64,000 nt of DNA. Source: Lentibacillus siamensis. GTDB taxonomy: Bacteria; Bacillota; Bacilli; Bacillales; Amphibacillaceae. The notes under the pieces were generated by a model that did no database searches, was not told the origin of the DNA, and saw only the letters and a program-made list of their open reading frames with translations. The translations under genes were made by a program, and so were the position numbers. How positions within the stretch are numbered: the stretch's first letter is position 1; each line of letters opens with the position of its first letter. Positions 44,836-52,048 of the stretch are shown one piece after another. Location: contig NZ_BAAADS010000012.1 of assembly GCF_039522605.1 (NCBI RefSeq), positions 186,001-250,000 of the forward strand. The letters are read 5' to 3'.

Positions 44836-45954
44836 ATGAGCAAGGATAAAAAGCCCCGGAAATATAGAGACAACCTTATAATGCGCAGTGAAGAATCACG
44901 GCTTGTCCGAAAAATTGTCGTTCTCATAATTGTGGCAGTAATTCTTATTCTGGTTGTTGGTGGTATATCAGGTTATATGTACATTAAGTCAGCATTGCAG
45001 CCAGTAAATCCTGATAGTGAAGAGAAGGTAAAAGTGGAAATACCAATGGGTTCCTCAACCTCCGATATTGCATCTATTTTAGAGGAAAACGGTATTATTA
45101 AAGATGGTCGGGTATTTCGTTTTTACATAAAGTTTAATAATGAATCCGATTTTCAAGCAGGTAACTATACGTTTTCACCTTCAATGGAAATTGATGAGAT
45201 CATAACGGCGCTTAAGAAAGGCAAAGTTATGCAGGAGCCGCTGGTAAGAATCACAATTCCTGAAGGTCAAACGATTAAACAAATGGCTGAAATTTATTCG
45301 GAAAAGCTTTCATTTAGTAAAAAAGACTTTTTATCGAAAGTTAATGATCGGGATTATATTGAATCATTAATTGACAGATATCCCTCAGTATTGACCAAGG
45401 ATATACTGAACCCGGATATACGAACTCCACTGGAAGGTTATTTATATGCGGCAACCTACAATTTCTATACGAAAAGCCCAAGTGTTGAATCGATCGTGGA
45501 ACGAATGCTGGAGAAAACTGTTGCTGTTGTAACGCCATACCTGAATGAAATCTCAGAACAGAACTTAACCGTGCATGAAGCAATGACAATGGCGTCGCTA
45601 ATCGAAAACGAGGCCAGTTCGGTGAAACAACGCAAAAAAATCGCTGGCGTATTTTATAATCGACTTGATAAAGGCATGCCGCTTCAGACTGACCCGACTG
45701 TGTTATATGCGTTAGGTGGACATAAAGAAAAAGTATTATATAAGGATTTAAAAATTGAATCTCCGTATAACACCTACCATGTTGATGAATTACCGGTTGG
45801 ACCAATTTCCAACTTTGCCGAAAGTTCGTTAAAGGCAACAGTGAACCCGGAAAAATCAGATTATCTGTATTTCCTGCATGACGATAAGGGGAATATTCAT
45901 TACGCCGAAACGATAAAAGGGCATAAAAAACATAAGAAGAAATATATAGATTAA
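44836..45954 (+). CDS. mltG: Endolytic transglycosylase MltG
   Basis: The 372-residue membrane-bound lytic transglycosylase cleaves nascent glycan strands and is thought to set their length. A cytoplasmic basic tail precedes one membrane helix (about 30-52). A LysM-like subdomain follows (about 65-130), then the YceG catalytic domain with the active-site Glu in SLIENEAS (near residue 255) and RLDKGMPLQTDPTVLYALG. AAAGGGGG lies before the ATG at 44836. A TATAAT at 44805-44810 may be its promoter, but the -35 is poor. Confidence 0.95.
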   Translation: MSKDKKPRKYRDNLIMRSEESRLVRKIVVLIIVAVILILVVGGISGYMYIKSALQPVNPDSEEKVKVEIPMGSSTSDIASILEENGIIKDGRVFRFYIKFNNESDFQAGNYTFSPSMEIDEIITALKKGKVMQEPLVRITIPEGQTIKQMAEIYSEKLSFSKKDFLSKVNDRDYIESLIDRYPSVLTKDILNPDIRTPLEGYLYAATYNFYTKSPSVESIVERMLEKTVAVVTPYLNEISEQNLTVHEAMTMASLIENEASSVKQRKKIAGVFYNRLDKGMPLQTDPTVLYALGGHKEKVLYKDLKIESPYNTYHVDELPVGPISNFAESSLKATVNPEKSDYLYFLHDDKGNIHYAETIKGHKKHKKKYID

Positions 45955-46055
45955 AATAATACAGGTCTAAACAAAAGACTCTGGTCTTAGTGGCATTGTA
46001 CAGCTGCAAATACAGTATGTTCGCAATGTTCGCAGCTTAGAAAGTATAAAACTTG

Positions 46056-46122
46056 CTTACTGCATAAGTGCAACTAAGGTTGTCACCTAAAGTCTTGGTG
46101 ACAACCATGTTTTCTAATAACG
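46056..46122 (+). repeat. Palindromic intergenic repeat, family B, full copy
   Basis: The left part CTTACTGCATAAGTGCAACT matches 30600 closely. The centre is a perfect 10-bp palindrome, GGTTGTCACC (46078-46087) and GGTGACAACC (46097-46106). The right part, ending TTTTCTAATAACGG, resembles 3714-3740. Confidence 0.75.
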
Positions 46123-46156
46123 GATTATCCGATACAGGATGAGACAAACAATCGAG

Positions 46157-46192
46157 GGAAGTGTGAAGTGTTTTCACATTTCCAGTTTTTTT
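46157..46192 (+). terminator. Terminator upstream of the O-methyltransferase gene
   Basis: GGAAGTGTG pairs with CACATTTCC (one G-U) around a 9-nt loop, followed by AGTTTTTTT. It may terminate the mltG transcript. Confidence 0.72.
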
Positions 46193-46232
46193 AAACATCT
46201 TTATTTTTGAATCAAGGAGTGCGGCTGACCAT

Positions 46233-46868
46233 ATGGATGAGAAACAAGTACAATATTTACAGCGAATGCTGCCACCTGCAGATAATTGGGTTCGTGACCT
46301 TGAAGAAGAGGCTATAACAGATCATGTTCCAATCATGGACCAGGTTGGAATGAATTTTGTGATGCAGCTTATCCGGCTGACTAAACCAAAGCGAATTTTG
46401 GAAGTGGGCACTGCCATCGGGTATTCGGCGATGCGTATGGTGGAAGCAAATCCGGAAACTTCGGTCGTAACCATTGAAAGGGATGAAGTTCGGTACAACC
46501 AGGCTATTGACAATATTAATAAAATGGATATGGGAGACAGCATTCAAGCAATTAACGGGGATGCACGTGACGTAATAAGAACACTAATTGCTGATGAATC
46601 CTTTGACATGGTATTTATTGATGCAGCAAAGGGTAAATATAAATGCTTTTTCGAATTGTCAGCACCGCTTCTTTCTGAGAATGGATTCATACTCTCTGAT
46701 AATGTATTATTTAAGGGGTATGTTGCAGATGCGGAAAAAGAGCATCCCAAATTTCAAAAGCTAGCCCGGAAACTTCGGGATTACAACGATTGGCTGATCC
46801 GTCACCCGGATTTTGTTACATCCATTGTACCGGTTGGTGATGGGGTAGCTATCAGTTATAAAAAGTGA
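46233..46868 (+). CDS. SAM-dependent O-methyltransferase (YrrM-like)
   Basis: The 211-residue class I methyltransferase is of the caffeoyl-CoA/catechol O-methyltransferase type. SAM motif I is RILEVGTAIGYSAMRM (near residue 54), the acidic residue after beta-2 is in TIERDE, and MVFIDAAKGKYKCFF carries the metal-binding Asp. In B. subtilis the equivalent YrrM (TrmR) methylates 5-hydroxyuridine at tRNA position 34, and that is a likely function here. AAGGAG lies 13 bases before the ATG, a long spacing. The two U32 peptidase genes that follow yrrM in B. subtilis are absent. Confidence 0.88.
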   Translation: MDEKQVQYLQRMLPPADNWVRDLEEEAITDHVPIMDQVGMNFVMQLIRLTKPKRILEVGTAIGYSAMRMVEANPETSVVTIERDEVRYNQAIDNINKMDMGDSIQAINGDARDVIRTLIADESFDMVFIDAAKGKYKCFFELSAPLLSENGFILSDNVLFKGYVADAEKEHPKFQKLARKLRDYNDWLIRHPDFVTSIVPVGDGVAISYKK

Positions 46869-46888
46869 TGGAAAGGAAATGAAAGGTT

Positions 46889-47530
46889 ATGTCTGAAAAA
46901 CCTGTTGTTATAGGAGTCGCAGGTGGAAGCGGCAGCGGAAAAACAACTGTTACCCGTTCTATCTGTCAGCGATTTGCTGATAAGACCATCCTTGTTATTG
47001 AACAGGATTATTATTATAAAGATCAGAGTCATTTGCCGTTTGAAGAAAGACTGAATACAAACTATGATCATCCGCTCGCATTTGATAATGATTTGCTGAT
47101 TAGTCACCTGCACGATTTAATGAATCAAAAACCAATTGAAAAACCTGTTTATGATTATAAAGTTCACACGCGTTCCGATGAAGTTATTCCGGTGGAACCA
47201 AAGGAAGTTATTATACTGGAAGGAATTTTAATCTTGGAGGATCCACGGCTGGTTGACTTAATGGATATCAAGGTGTTTGTGGATACCGATTCCGATGTAC
47301 GTATCATCAGGCGCTTGCTGAGAGATATTAAAGAACGCGGAAGAACACTGGACTCGGTTATTGATCAGTATATTAACAATGTACGACCAAGTCATCTGCA
47401 ATTTGTTGAGCCAACAAAGCGGTATGCAGATATCATTATACCGGAAGGCGGACAAAACCATGTCGCGATCGATATAATGGCAACGAAAATAGAAAATATC
47501 CTAACCAAAAATCGGCAAAATAAAGAATGA
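46889..47530 (+). CDS. udk: Uridine kinase
   Basis: This 213-residue enzyme phosphorylates uridine and cytidine. The P-loop GGSGSGKTT is near residue 11, EQDYYYKD follows (substrate-binding), and DSDVRIIRRLLRDIKERGR provides the lid. GAAAGGAAATG precedes the ATG. The gap to the methyltransferase gene is 20 bp. The 258-bp space after udk contains no gene; a weakly hairpin-like stretch at 47608-47652 may be a decayed family A repeat. Confidence 0.96.
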   Translation: MSEKPVVIGVAGGSGSGKTTVTRSICQRFADKTILVIEQDYYYKDQSHLPFEERLNTNYDHPLAFDNDLLISHLHDLMNQKPIEKPVYDYKVHTRSDEVIPVEPKEVIILEGILILEDPRLVDLMDIKVFVDTDSDVRIIRRLLRDIKERGRTLDSVIDQYINNVRPSHLQFVEPTKRYADIIIPEGGQNHVAIDIMATKIENILTKNRQNKE

Positions 47531-47788
47531 AAAGGTATTGAAAACTTAAATAAAATCTGCCATAGTAGGGTTTAGTAAGTATTGTAGGAGTAATACTGGT
47601 TGTATTAGAAAAACTTGGTATTCTTCAAGCTTTATGGTGAATGTCATAGTTGCGCATGCAGGAAGAACGGACTTTATTTTTTCCTAATAAAAAGGTGCTG
47701 CTATTTCTTTACTTGCATCGAATATGTATTTGCTTATTCCAGGTTTATGTAAAGTTAGGTGTATGATGATAAAGGAGTGTATAATATT

Positions 47789-48265
47789 ATGGCTACGGAA
47801 AAAAGTTATTATATGACAGCTGAGGGAAAAGAGAAACTCGAGAATGAATTGCACTATCTAAAAACAGATCGCAGACAGGAAGTTGTGGAAAGGATAAAGG
47901 TTGCGCGCAGTTTTGGTGATCTATCCGAGAATTCCGAGTACGATGCAGCGAAGGATGAACAAGCATTTGTTGAAACACGCATCTCCCAAGTTGAAACGAT
48001 GATTCGAAATGCGGTTATTATTGAGAATGACAATGAGAATCCAAACATTGTTTCACTTGGAAAGTCAGTCACTTTTAAAGAGCTTCCGAATGGTGAAGAA
48101 GAAACATATACGATTGTCGGAAGCGCAGAAGCAGACCCTTTTGAGGGAAAAATTTCAAATGATTCACCAATGGCTAAAAGTTTATTGGGGCATGAAATCG
48201 GTACGGAAGTTTCAGTAACAACACCAGGTGGCGATATTCAGGTGGAAATAATTAAAGTTGACTAA
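47789..48265 (+). CDS. greA: Transcription elongation factor GreA
   Basis: The 158-residue factor rescues backtracked RNA polymerase. An N-terminal coiled coil (about 8-75) has the acidic tip in ARSFGDLSENSEYDAAK, and a C-terminal FKBP-like domain has ISNDSPMAKSLLGHEIG. The ATG at 47789 gives MATEKSYYMT and lies 11 bases from AAAGGAG; the frame from 47759 is unsupported. A strong terminator follows. Confidence 0.97.
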   Translation: MATEKSYYMTAEGKEKLENELHYLKTDRRQEVVERIKVARSFGDLSENSEYDAAKDEQAFVETRISQVETMIRNAVIIENDNENPNIVSLGKSVTFKELPNGEEETYTIVGSAEADPFEGKISNDSPMAKSLLGHEIGTEVSVTTPGGDIQVEIIKVD

Positions 48266-48274
48266 CGCAATCTT

Positions 48275-48304
48275 AAACGGAGTGAATCATTCATTCCGTT
48301 TTTT
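48275..48304 (+). terminator. Rho-independent terminator after greA
   Basis: AACGGAGTGAA pairs with TTCATTCCGTT (one G-U) around a 3-nt loop, then a T run. Confidence 0.9.
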
Positions 48305-48419
48305 CGTTTGTTAATAAAGTGTTATCGTATATGCTAGGGGCGAAAATTCATCCCTGGCATATAATTTTTTGTGCGAAATATGATATTATAGTAATGTGCA
48401 GTATGGGAGGGAAGAAACC

Positions 48420-49106
48420 ATGTCTGAAAATGATAATAATTCACGAGTTGACAAATTTGATAAACGAAGAAAAAATACTAAATCGCTGACTATCTTTACG
48501 GTGTTTGGAAGTATTCTCCTGGTAGTTTTTATAGCATTGCTGGTATTCGGCGGCGGAGATAACCAGGATATGGCAGATGAGAGCGAGACAAATCAGGCCG
48601 CAAATGATTCAAGTGAAAGCAACAATAATAACGATGGTTCCACTTCGGACGGGCAGAAGGAAAACAGTGCAGGGAATGACAGTAATTCCGGGGATGAAAA
48701 CAGTGATGAATCATCATCAGATAAGGATGAACAGCAAACAAATAACGATGAAGTGAAGAAACAGGAAGTGGAATCATCAGACGATAATGTGGTTAAAGCA
48801 TATACCGGGAACTGGCAACCGGTAGGAACAGAACAGACAGGACCACATACGACGAATTATAATGAAGGGTCACAGGATAGGGTTGAAATGCGTAAGGCCA
48901 TTTCAGTGGCAACTGACCTGAATCAGGACAGCTTGACCATGTGGTGGATCGAACGAAATGGTGATCAGAAAGTAGTGGTAACTGCTTCTGATGCGAATGA
49001 AACAAAAACATATCGCGTTTATATGACATGGGTTAATGATGAAGGCTGGAAACCGACAAAAGTGGAAGAGCTGAAAGAAAATGATCAGAAATACAGATTT
49101 GAATAA
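48420..49106 (+). CDS. YrrS-family (DUF1510) membrane-anchored protein
   Basis: This 228-residue protein has a basic cytoplasmic start, one membrane helix (about 23-45) and a long low-complexity Ser/Asn/Asp/Glu-rich linker (about 48-125). The C-terminal DUF1510 domain (about 130-228) has YTGNWQPVGTEQTGPHT and YRVYMTWVNDEGWKP. The function is unknown; the B. subtilis counterpart yrrS is cotranscribed with the penicillin-binding protein gene pbpI, which is not present here. GGGAGGGA precedes the ATG. The soluble domain should be outside the membrane. Confidence 0.88.
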   Translation: MSENDNNSRVDKFDKRRKNTKSLTIFTVFGSILLVVFIALLVFGGGDNQDMADESETNQAANDSSESNNNNDGSTSDGQKENSAGNDSNSGDENSDESSSDKDEQQTNNDEVKKQEVESSDDNVVKAYTGNWQPVGTEQTGPHTTNYNEGSQDRVEMRKAISVATDLNQDSLTMWWIERNGDQKVVVTASDANETKTYRVYMTWVNDEGWKPTKVEELKENDQKYRFE

Positions 49107-49133
49107 TCAACCGCTGTGAAATGGGGGCATACA

Positions 49134-49823
49134 ATGACGATTGGAATTATTGGCGCAATGGATGAAGAAATAGAAATGTTGAAAGATCATATGACAAACA
49201 GGCGGGAATCAACGGTCGCTAACTGTCTGTTTATTGAAGGGAAATTGCTTGGGCGGAATGTTGTACTGCTTAAATCGGGAATTGGCAAGGTGAATGCGGC
49301 GATGGCTGCAACTATTATGCATGAAAGGTTTACCCCGACCCATGTTATCAATACTGGGTCAGCCGGCGGATTTGCGGATTCGCTTCAGGTAGGTGATATC
49401 GTCATATCTTCAGAGGTAGTTCATCATGATGTGGACTGTACGGCCTTTGATTATGCTTATGGACAGGTACCAGGGATGCCTGCAGTCTATACACCTGATA
49501 AATCATTGGCAGCGAAAACGGCTGGGGCAATGAAAGACTTGGGAGTGCGGTATACAGAAGGAATCATTGCAACCGGTGATTCTTTTATGTCTGATGCTTC
49601 CAGGGTTGCATCTATCAAAGACCGGTTTCCCACGATGATAGCCGGAGAGATGGAGGCGGCGGCGATTGCACAAGTCTGCTATCAATATGGAAGTCCTTTT
49701 GTAATTATCCGTGCATTAAGTGATATTGCGGGAAAAGATTCATCCACTTCCTTTGATGCATTTTTGGAAACTGCTGCAGAAAATGCAGCCAAATTGATTA
49801 TGAAGGTCATTCCGGCTGTCTGA
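49134..49823 (+). CDS. mtnN: 5'-methylthioadenosine/S-adenosylhomocysteine nucleosidase
   Basis: The 229-residue enzyme releases adenine from MTA and SAH, recycling methyl-cycle by-products. It starts IGIIGAMDEEIEML with the catalytic Glu, and contains NTGSAGG, SSEVVHHDVD, the purine-binding FMSD, and GEMEAAAIAQ. The ATG at 49134 is preferred over the GTG at 49116 because of the start MTIGIIGAM. It is nine bases downstream of the YrrS-type gene by the longer start and probably shares its transcript. Confidence 0.95.
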   Translation: MTIGIIGAMDEEIEMLKDHMTNRRESTVANCLFIEGKLLGRNVVLLKSGIGKVNAAMAATIMHERFTPTHVINTGSAGGFADSLQVGDIVISSEVVHHDVDCTAFDYAYGQVPGMPAVYTPDKSLAAKTAGAMKDLGVRYTEGIIATGDSFMSDASRVASIKDRFPTMIAGEMEAAAIAQVCYQYGSPFVIIRALSDIAGKDSSTSFDAFLETAAENAAKLIMKVIPAV

Positions 49824-49840
49824 GATAGAAAGGTGAAATA

Positions 49841-49980
49841 GGACTGGGGCAAAGCAAATGAGCTGATGTCCCACTTATGCTCCAAAGTGAAAGCGAAGTA
49901 TATTTCCAGGGCGGTAATGTTCACCGTTTCTGTTTAGTTCAGTTTTTCTTTTAAGCAATACTTTTGTCCCAGTCCTTTTT
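49841..49980. repeat. Long inverted repeat between mtnN and sigK, probable bidirectional terminator
   Basis: GGACTGGGGCAAAG (49841-49854) pairs with CTTTTGTCCCAGTCC (49961-49975), enclosing about 106 bp, and is followed by five T. It lies between convergent genes. The unusually long spacer suggests a repeat element, not a plain terminator. Confidence 0.65.
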
Positions 49981-50001
49981 GCTATCAGGCGCTTTTGGTT
50001 T

Positions 50002-50706
50002 TCAACCTCTTCTTTCTTTACGGAAATATTCATGAAATACTTTCATTAAAGCCCTTTTTTCAATTCTGGATACATAGCTTCTGGAAATGTTAAGCATCTG
50101 AGCAATTTCCCGCTGTGTCATTTCATTATGGTTGTTGAGTCCATAACGATACAGAATGACTTCTTTTTCACGTGCATCCAGTATTGCTAAGTACTCGTTC
50201 ATTTTGTCAATCTCCATATTTAATTGAATGTATTCAATTATATTTTGGTTTTCTGCTTCCAGAATATCAATGAGACTGATCTCATTTCCTTCCTTATCCT
50301 GGCCGATTGGGTCATGCAGTGAAACATCCTTCCTCACTTTTTTTAAAGCCCTTAAATGCATCAGGATTTCATTTTCAATACAACGAGCAGCATAAGTCGC
50401 CAGTTTTGTTCCTTTATCGGTTGAGTAGCTTTCGATTCCTTTAATCAGTCCTATCGTACCGATGGAAATTAAGTCTTCCATGTCTTCGCCGGTGTTTTCG
50501 AATTTTTTAACGATATGTGCAACAAGTCTTAAATTATGCTCAATCAGTTTGTTGCGTGCATCATGACTTCCATTTTGCATTGCTTCGATATACTTTGCTT
50601 CATCTTCCGGGGGGAGCGGTTGAGGAAATGCGTGATTCTTTACGTACGACACAAAAAATAAAGCTTCTTTAATTAATAACGCAAGGACACTTAAGATCCC
50701 CGACAA
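50002..50706 (-). CDS. sigK: RNA polymerase sigma factor SigK, uninterrupted
   Basis: This 234-residue late mother-cell sigma factor has a hydrophobic pro-sequence (about 1-20, GILSVLALLIKEALFFVSYV) that would be cleaved by the SpoIVFB-type protease. Region 2 (RNKLIEHNLRLVAHIVKKF, DLISIGTIGLIKGIESY) and region 4 helix-turn-helix (EMTQREIAQMLNISRSYVSRIEKR) follow. The gene is continuous, without the skin element that splits it in B. subtilis 168. The TTG start (first base 50706) has AAGGAGGT eight bases upstream. Confidence 0.96.
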   Translation of the reverse strand: MSGILSVLALLIKEALFFVSYVKNHAFPQPLPPEDEAKYIEAMQNGSHDARNKLIEHNLRLVAHIVKKFENTGEDMEDLISIGTIGLIKGIESYSTDKGTKLATYAARCIENEILMHLRALKKVRKDVSLHDPIGQDKEGNEISLIDILEAENQNIIEYIQLNMEIDKMNEYLAILDAREKEVILYRYGLNNHNEMTQREIAQMLNISRSYVSRIEKRALMKVFHEYFRKERRG

Positions 50707-50753
50707 TCGTAGCCACCTCCTTAACGGGCAAGTTGGGCTTCAGCCCATATAAC

Positions 50754-50791
50754 ATCTTTATGAAGGCGGAGGTGCTTTTGTGTCTGTCCTT
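50754..50791 (-). promoter_or_regulatory. Possible sigma-E promoter and SpoIIID site for sigK
   Basis: On the minus strand AAGGACAGAC (50782-50791) fits the SpoIIID consensus WWRRACARNY. About 20 bp further, CATAAAGAT (50754-50762) could be a sigma-E -10 element. SpoIIID activates sigK in B. subtilis. A GGGCTGAAGCCC palindrome lies between here and the start codon. Confidence 0.4.
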
Positions 50792-50870
50792 ATAAAAACG
50801 CAGTAGAAAATTCTCCATATTTACGATTGGCGGGTTCATTCAAGGCATCATCATCTACATTTTGTATAAT

Positions 50871-50899
50871 AAAAAGCCGGCTATGTATTATAGCCGGGG
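50871..50899 (-). terminator. Terminator of the mrp operon
   Basis: Read on the minus strand, CCGGCTAT pairs with ATAGCCGG around a 5-nt loop and is followed by CTTTTTATTAT, just past the mrpG stop. Confidence 0.88.
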
Positions 50900-50901
50900 A
50901 A

Positions 50902-51276
50902 TCAATGCTGCTTCGTATGTTTTTGTATTGCTTCCTCATATTCATCCCGTCTGTTCTTAAGTACCGGTTTTATGCCTTTCCGATGAGCGGCACGAGCAAT
51001 CATATGACCGGAAACCGGTGACGTCAGGAGAACAAACACAATTGCCAACAATAATTTGCCGCTGACAATACCATCTGTTATATACAAATAGAGTGTTGCA
51101 CCTACCAAAATGCCAGCCACTCCAAGTGTAGAGGACTTTGTCGCTGCATGCAGCCTGGTAAACACATCGGGGAAGCGGATAATTCCAATTGATGCCGATA
51201 CCATAAAAAAGGCGCCCGACAAAAGAAATACGATGATTATTATATTCGTAATGATGTCAATCAGTGTCCCGATCAA
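50902..51276 (-). CDS. mrpG: Na+/H+ antiporter subunit MrpG
   Basis: The 124-residue subunit has three membrane helices and the MnhG/PhaG signature SIGIIRFPDVFTRLHAATKSSTLGV. It is the last subunit of the Mrp complex, needed for assembly and activity. The TTG with first base 51276 lies nine bases from AAAAGGG; a GTG at 51285 is directly after that site and therefore too close. It overlaps mrpF, as is usual in mrp operons. A terminator follows immediately. Confidence 0.92.
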   Translation of the reverse strand: MIGTLIDIITNIIIIVFLLSGAFFMVSASIGIIRFPDVFTRLHAATKSSTLGVAGILVGATLYLYITDGIVSGKLLLAIVFVLLTSPVSGHMIARAAHRKGIKPVLKNRRDEYEEAIQKHTKQH

Positions 51277-51568
51277 TAATAACACCCTTTTCTATGTATT
51301 TTGCAATGACAAGTGTTCCGATATAAAGTAAAATCCCGATTAATAAGACTACATCATTGAATTTGGTTGTTGCCAGTAAAATAGATAACAATGCGGCAAG
51401 ACCGACCAGGTTTATTCCGATTGCATCAAGAGCTACTGCCCGATCGGCATTGGTGGGACCTTGAACAATCCGAATCAGGAGCAAAATCAGCGAAACAGCT
51501 ATTAACATCAGGCTGACTTGTGTAGCAATTTCAATTATATTTTGTGTAACCTGAACTATTCCGTTCAC
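51257..51568 (-). CDS. mrpF: Na+/H+ antiporter subunit MrpF
   Basis: This 103-residue, three-helix subunit contains the MnhF/PhaF core LIRIVQGPTNADRAVALDAIGINLVG. The GTG start (first base 51568) has ATGGAGGTGA upstream and overlaps the end of mrpE by four bases. The end overlaps mrpG, indicating translational coupling throughout the distal operon. Confidence 0.94.
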   Translation of the reverse strand: MNGIVQVTQNIIEIATQVSLMLIAVSLILLLIRIVQGPTNADRAVALDAIGINLVGLAALLSILLATTKFNDVVLLIGILLYIGTLVIAKYIEKGVIIDRDTD

Positions 51569-52041
51569 CGTGTCACCTCCATAATGGCTTTTTCAAATGT
51601 ATCTTTAATGGAACTAATTTCATCATTAATATCATCGATGTCCATTGCATGAATGTAGATATGGGTATTGTCCTCCGATATAGCGACAGATAAGGTGCCT
51701 GGTGTGAGTGTAATCAAGTTGGCCAGAAGCGTAATTTCCCAATTGCTTGTCAACTCGGTTGGCAGGGCAAATATTCCGGGCTCAAACTCTGGTTTTGGAT
51801 TGTAAACGAGTTTGACAATATCAATATTTGAAATGATCAATTCCTTAATAAATAACATGATCAACATCAAAATTTTATAAACCCGTTTCAGATAAAATGT
51901 ATCCGGTATAAAACGGTTTAATAAAAATAATAAACCTAAACCAAGAATATAGCCCGTTACAAAACTGGCTGCAGTAAATGTTTCACTTAGAAACATCCAC
52001 ATTACTGCAATTATTAAATTTATTAATATTTGAAAAGCCAT
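51565..52041 (-). CDS. mrpE: Na+/H+ antiporter subunit MrpE
   Basis: The 158-residue subunit has membrane helices in the N-terminal half (MAFQILINLIIAVMWMFL onward) and a soluble C-terminal half with LITLTPGTLSVAIS, the recognised MnhE/PhaE motif. MrpE is not a proton-channel homologue but is needed for full activity. ATG (first base 52041) follows GGAGTGAAAA. Confidence 0.94.
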   Translation of the reverse strand: MAFQILINLIIAVMWMFLSETFTAASFVTGYILGLGLLFLLNRFIPDTFYLKRVYKILMLIMLFIKELIISNIDIVKLVYNPKPEFEPGIFALPTELTSNWEITLLANLITLTPGTLSVAISEDNTHIYIHAMDIDDINDEISSIKDTFEKAIMEVTR

Positions 52042-52048
52042 CTGATTT

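Noticed and set aside
45341..46009. 222-codon open frame opposite mltG
   Set aside because: Antisense to a clear gene and without a recognisable family.
47608..47652. Fourth copy of the family A repeat
   Set aside because: AAAAACTTGGTATTC and GTGAATGTC echo the arms, but the conserved TATAAG core is gone; similarity may be chance.
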